Shown piece by piece: positions 62,607 through 64,000 of a stretch of 64,000 nucleotides of DNA. Every line of letters begins with the position of its first letter. The first letter of the stretch is position 1. A program made the position numbers and the translations under genes. The notes beneath the pieces were generated by a model. That model had not been told where the DNA came from, made no database searches, and saw only the letters and a program-made list of their open reading frames with translations. The DNA is from Lytechinus variegatus (taxonomy: Eukaryota > Echinodermata > Echinoidea > Temnopleuroida > Toxopneustidae), in assembly GCF_018143015.1 (NCBI RefSeq), contig NC_054753.1, forward strand, positions 33,455,292 through 33,519,291, read 5' to 3'.

Positions 62607-62679
62607 GAAAAGGGTATGAAGCCGATATGGCAAGATAAGACATCTCTTCATCGATGGCACTCAAAGGTTTCCGTATCAC

Positions 62680-63900
62680 CATAGCTAAGATTTTGTTTTC
62701 GCTCTAGCATTGTAGTCAAGTAGAACCCCAACATAACCGTGAAGTTGGGTATGACTGCATTTTTTTGCTGGAAGTTATAGTATAGGGTGTCTACTCCAAG
62801 AATCTGAGGAGTGCCACCTGGGCACCCTTGGGCGTTTTGTTTTATTGACGTCATAAGCCACGCCCAAATTTTCACATACCTCTTAATTGTGATTTTCATA
62901 TTTTACAGAATTAACATGTCATGTTTGGTTTCAATTAAAGCTAATGCAAAATCGAAATGCAAATATATGATTACTGGACATTTTAATAACGCGCAGGTCA
63001 ATTACATGTCATTTAAGTTCATAAAAGGTCAAATTGCCTTACAAATGTATGTAAGACATAATGCGAAACATATCATATCAGGGCCCGCTGGGAGAACAGT
63101 TTTCGGAACTGAAGTGGCTACCCTGGGTAAATATGCCGCTATTATTATTATTATTATTATTATTATTATCATGCTTTTAATACAAACAAGTTGGTATTAT
63201 ACGCATTTTTGCAAAGGTTAAGTTTGAGAGTGTGCATTATAAGAATCCGATGGATGCTATTTTGGAATCTTGAGAAAAAAAATTTCTGACGTCATAGAAC
63301 CACATCAGCTCTAAGTTATATTCGTCTTCAATATGACTTTTCTATTAAACGGAATAAACATATGTTTGAAATCATATAAAATAAAATGCAAAATGAAATC
63401 CACCGGCATAGGATCCTCAAATGAATCGCTACGCATTTATAACGTGTCCAGGACTATTAAAGGTCATTTAAGGCTATAAAGGTCAAATTGGGTTAATGTA
63501 AGTAATGCAACAATGTAGAATGTATCATGTTTGGATATACTAACAAGATGGGCATTATTTAATTAGGTCTATTTTTGGCTGAAAGTTATATTGAGGATGT
63601 GCGGATTAAGAATTTGACGAAGGCTACTTTGGCAACCTTGGGCAACGTCATTTTTTGACGTTATAAACCATGCACACCATCCTTTTTACATAGGTCAACC
63701 TCTTAATTATGACCTATCTAGTGTACAAAATAAACATATGTTTGGTATTAAATTGAACCTTATGGAAAATGGAATGTAAATTTAAAGGTTAGAAAAAATG
63801 AAGCACATGTAAAGGTGACCTTTAGGTCATTTACACGCATGAAAGGTTGATGATCGCGTGAGTTTATCAGGACTTTACACAAAACATTTAATATCATCAT
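62680..63900 (+). repeat. Three degenerate ~430-bp tandem units
   Basis: Each unit has a GAAGTTATA/AAAGTTATAT word, then ACCTTGGGC or AATCTTGAG, TGACGTCATA, CATATGTTTG or CATGTCATGTTTGG, and a block AAAGGTCA...TTTAAG. The units are well diverged. An ATT microsatellite (63141-63169) lies between the first and second. No coding region. Confidence 0.6.
63141..63169. repeat. (ATT)n microsatellite
   Basis: About ten pure ATT units. Confidence 0.95.
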
Positions 63901-64000
63901 TTTGTATCAAATCATTTCAGGTGATTCCAAATAATCTACACCAATTTAGCATTTTACACCATGTCCTGATATAGTCTTCTCACAACTGCGCTCTGTACCA

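Overview
This is animal nuclear DNA: AT-rich, intron-bearing and dominated by transposable elements, with two partial or complete copies of one host gene family. The host genes are TRIM-type E3 ubiquitin ligases (RING, two B-boxes, coiled coil, NHL/beta-propeller-like C-terminus) of a style greatly expanded in echinoderms. Together with a foldback element resembling the sea-urchin TU family, this suggests a sea urchin or close relative. No search was run, so the organism is inferred.

Layout. 1-2142: non-coding, including a likely LINE 3' tail with a TCAA microsatellite, then intron. 2143-3402: last exon of TRIM copy 1, whose RING exon must lie off the left edge. 3045-14745: an 829-bp unit holding the 3' end of that exon and its 3' flank, present three times in tandem. 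The middle unit is split by a young Ty3/Gypsy LTR retrotransposon on the minus strand (4509-13723). 15491-16726: a ~43-bp minisatellite. 16815-20232: a Penelope-like element (PLE) with its typical duplicated and inverted 5' end. About 21390-21646: a tRNA-derived SINE. 21751-24600: a second, 5'-truncated PLE. 26919-40966: a large foldback element (called X here) whose inverted arms are built from two kinds of tandem repeat. Its right arm is interrupted by a 7.3-kb non-autonomous transposon (Y1), and its centre holds several small elements. 41062-42312: three small elements. 42709-49370 and 49374-56683: two more Y copies in tandem (Y2, Y3), together splitting a LINE reverse-transcriptase fragment. 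57165-60887: TRIM copy 2, apparently complete in two exons with a 1.8-kb intron. 60888-64000: TRIM 3' flank, a foldback repeat and a degenerate tandem repeat.

The two TRIM copies and their 3' flanks are paralogous (coiled coil, 3' flank, minisatellite seed), so the window holds two ends of a local gene duplication pushed apart by transposons. The features I find most unusual are: (i) the partial TRIM propeller cassettes downstream of copy 1, which differ from it almost only at amino-acid-changing positions; (ii) the foldback element X and the Y family with its CAG target duplication; (iii) hammerhead-like hairpins in both PLE tails; (iv) a SINE with a 7SL-like head; (v) transposon-borne arrays resembling RFX and nuclear-receptor binding sites.
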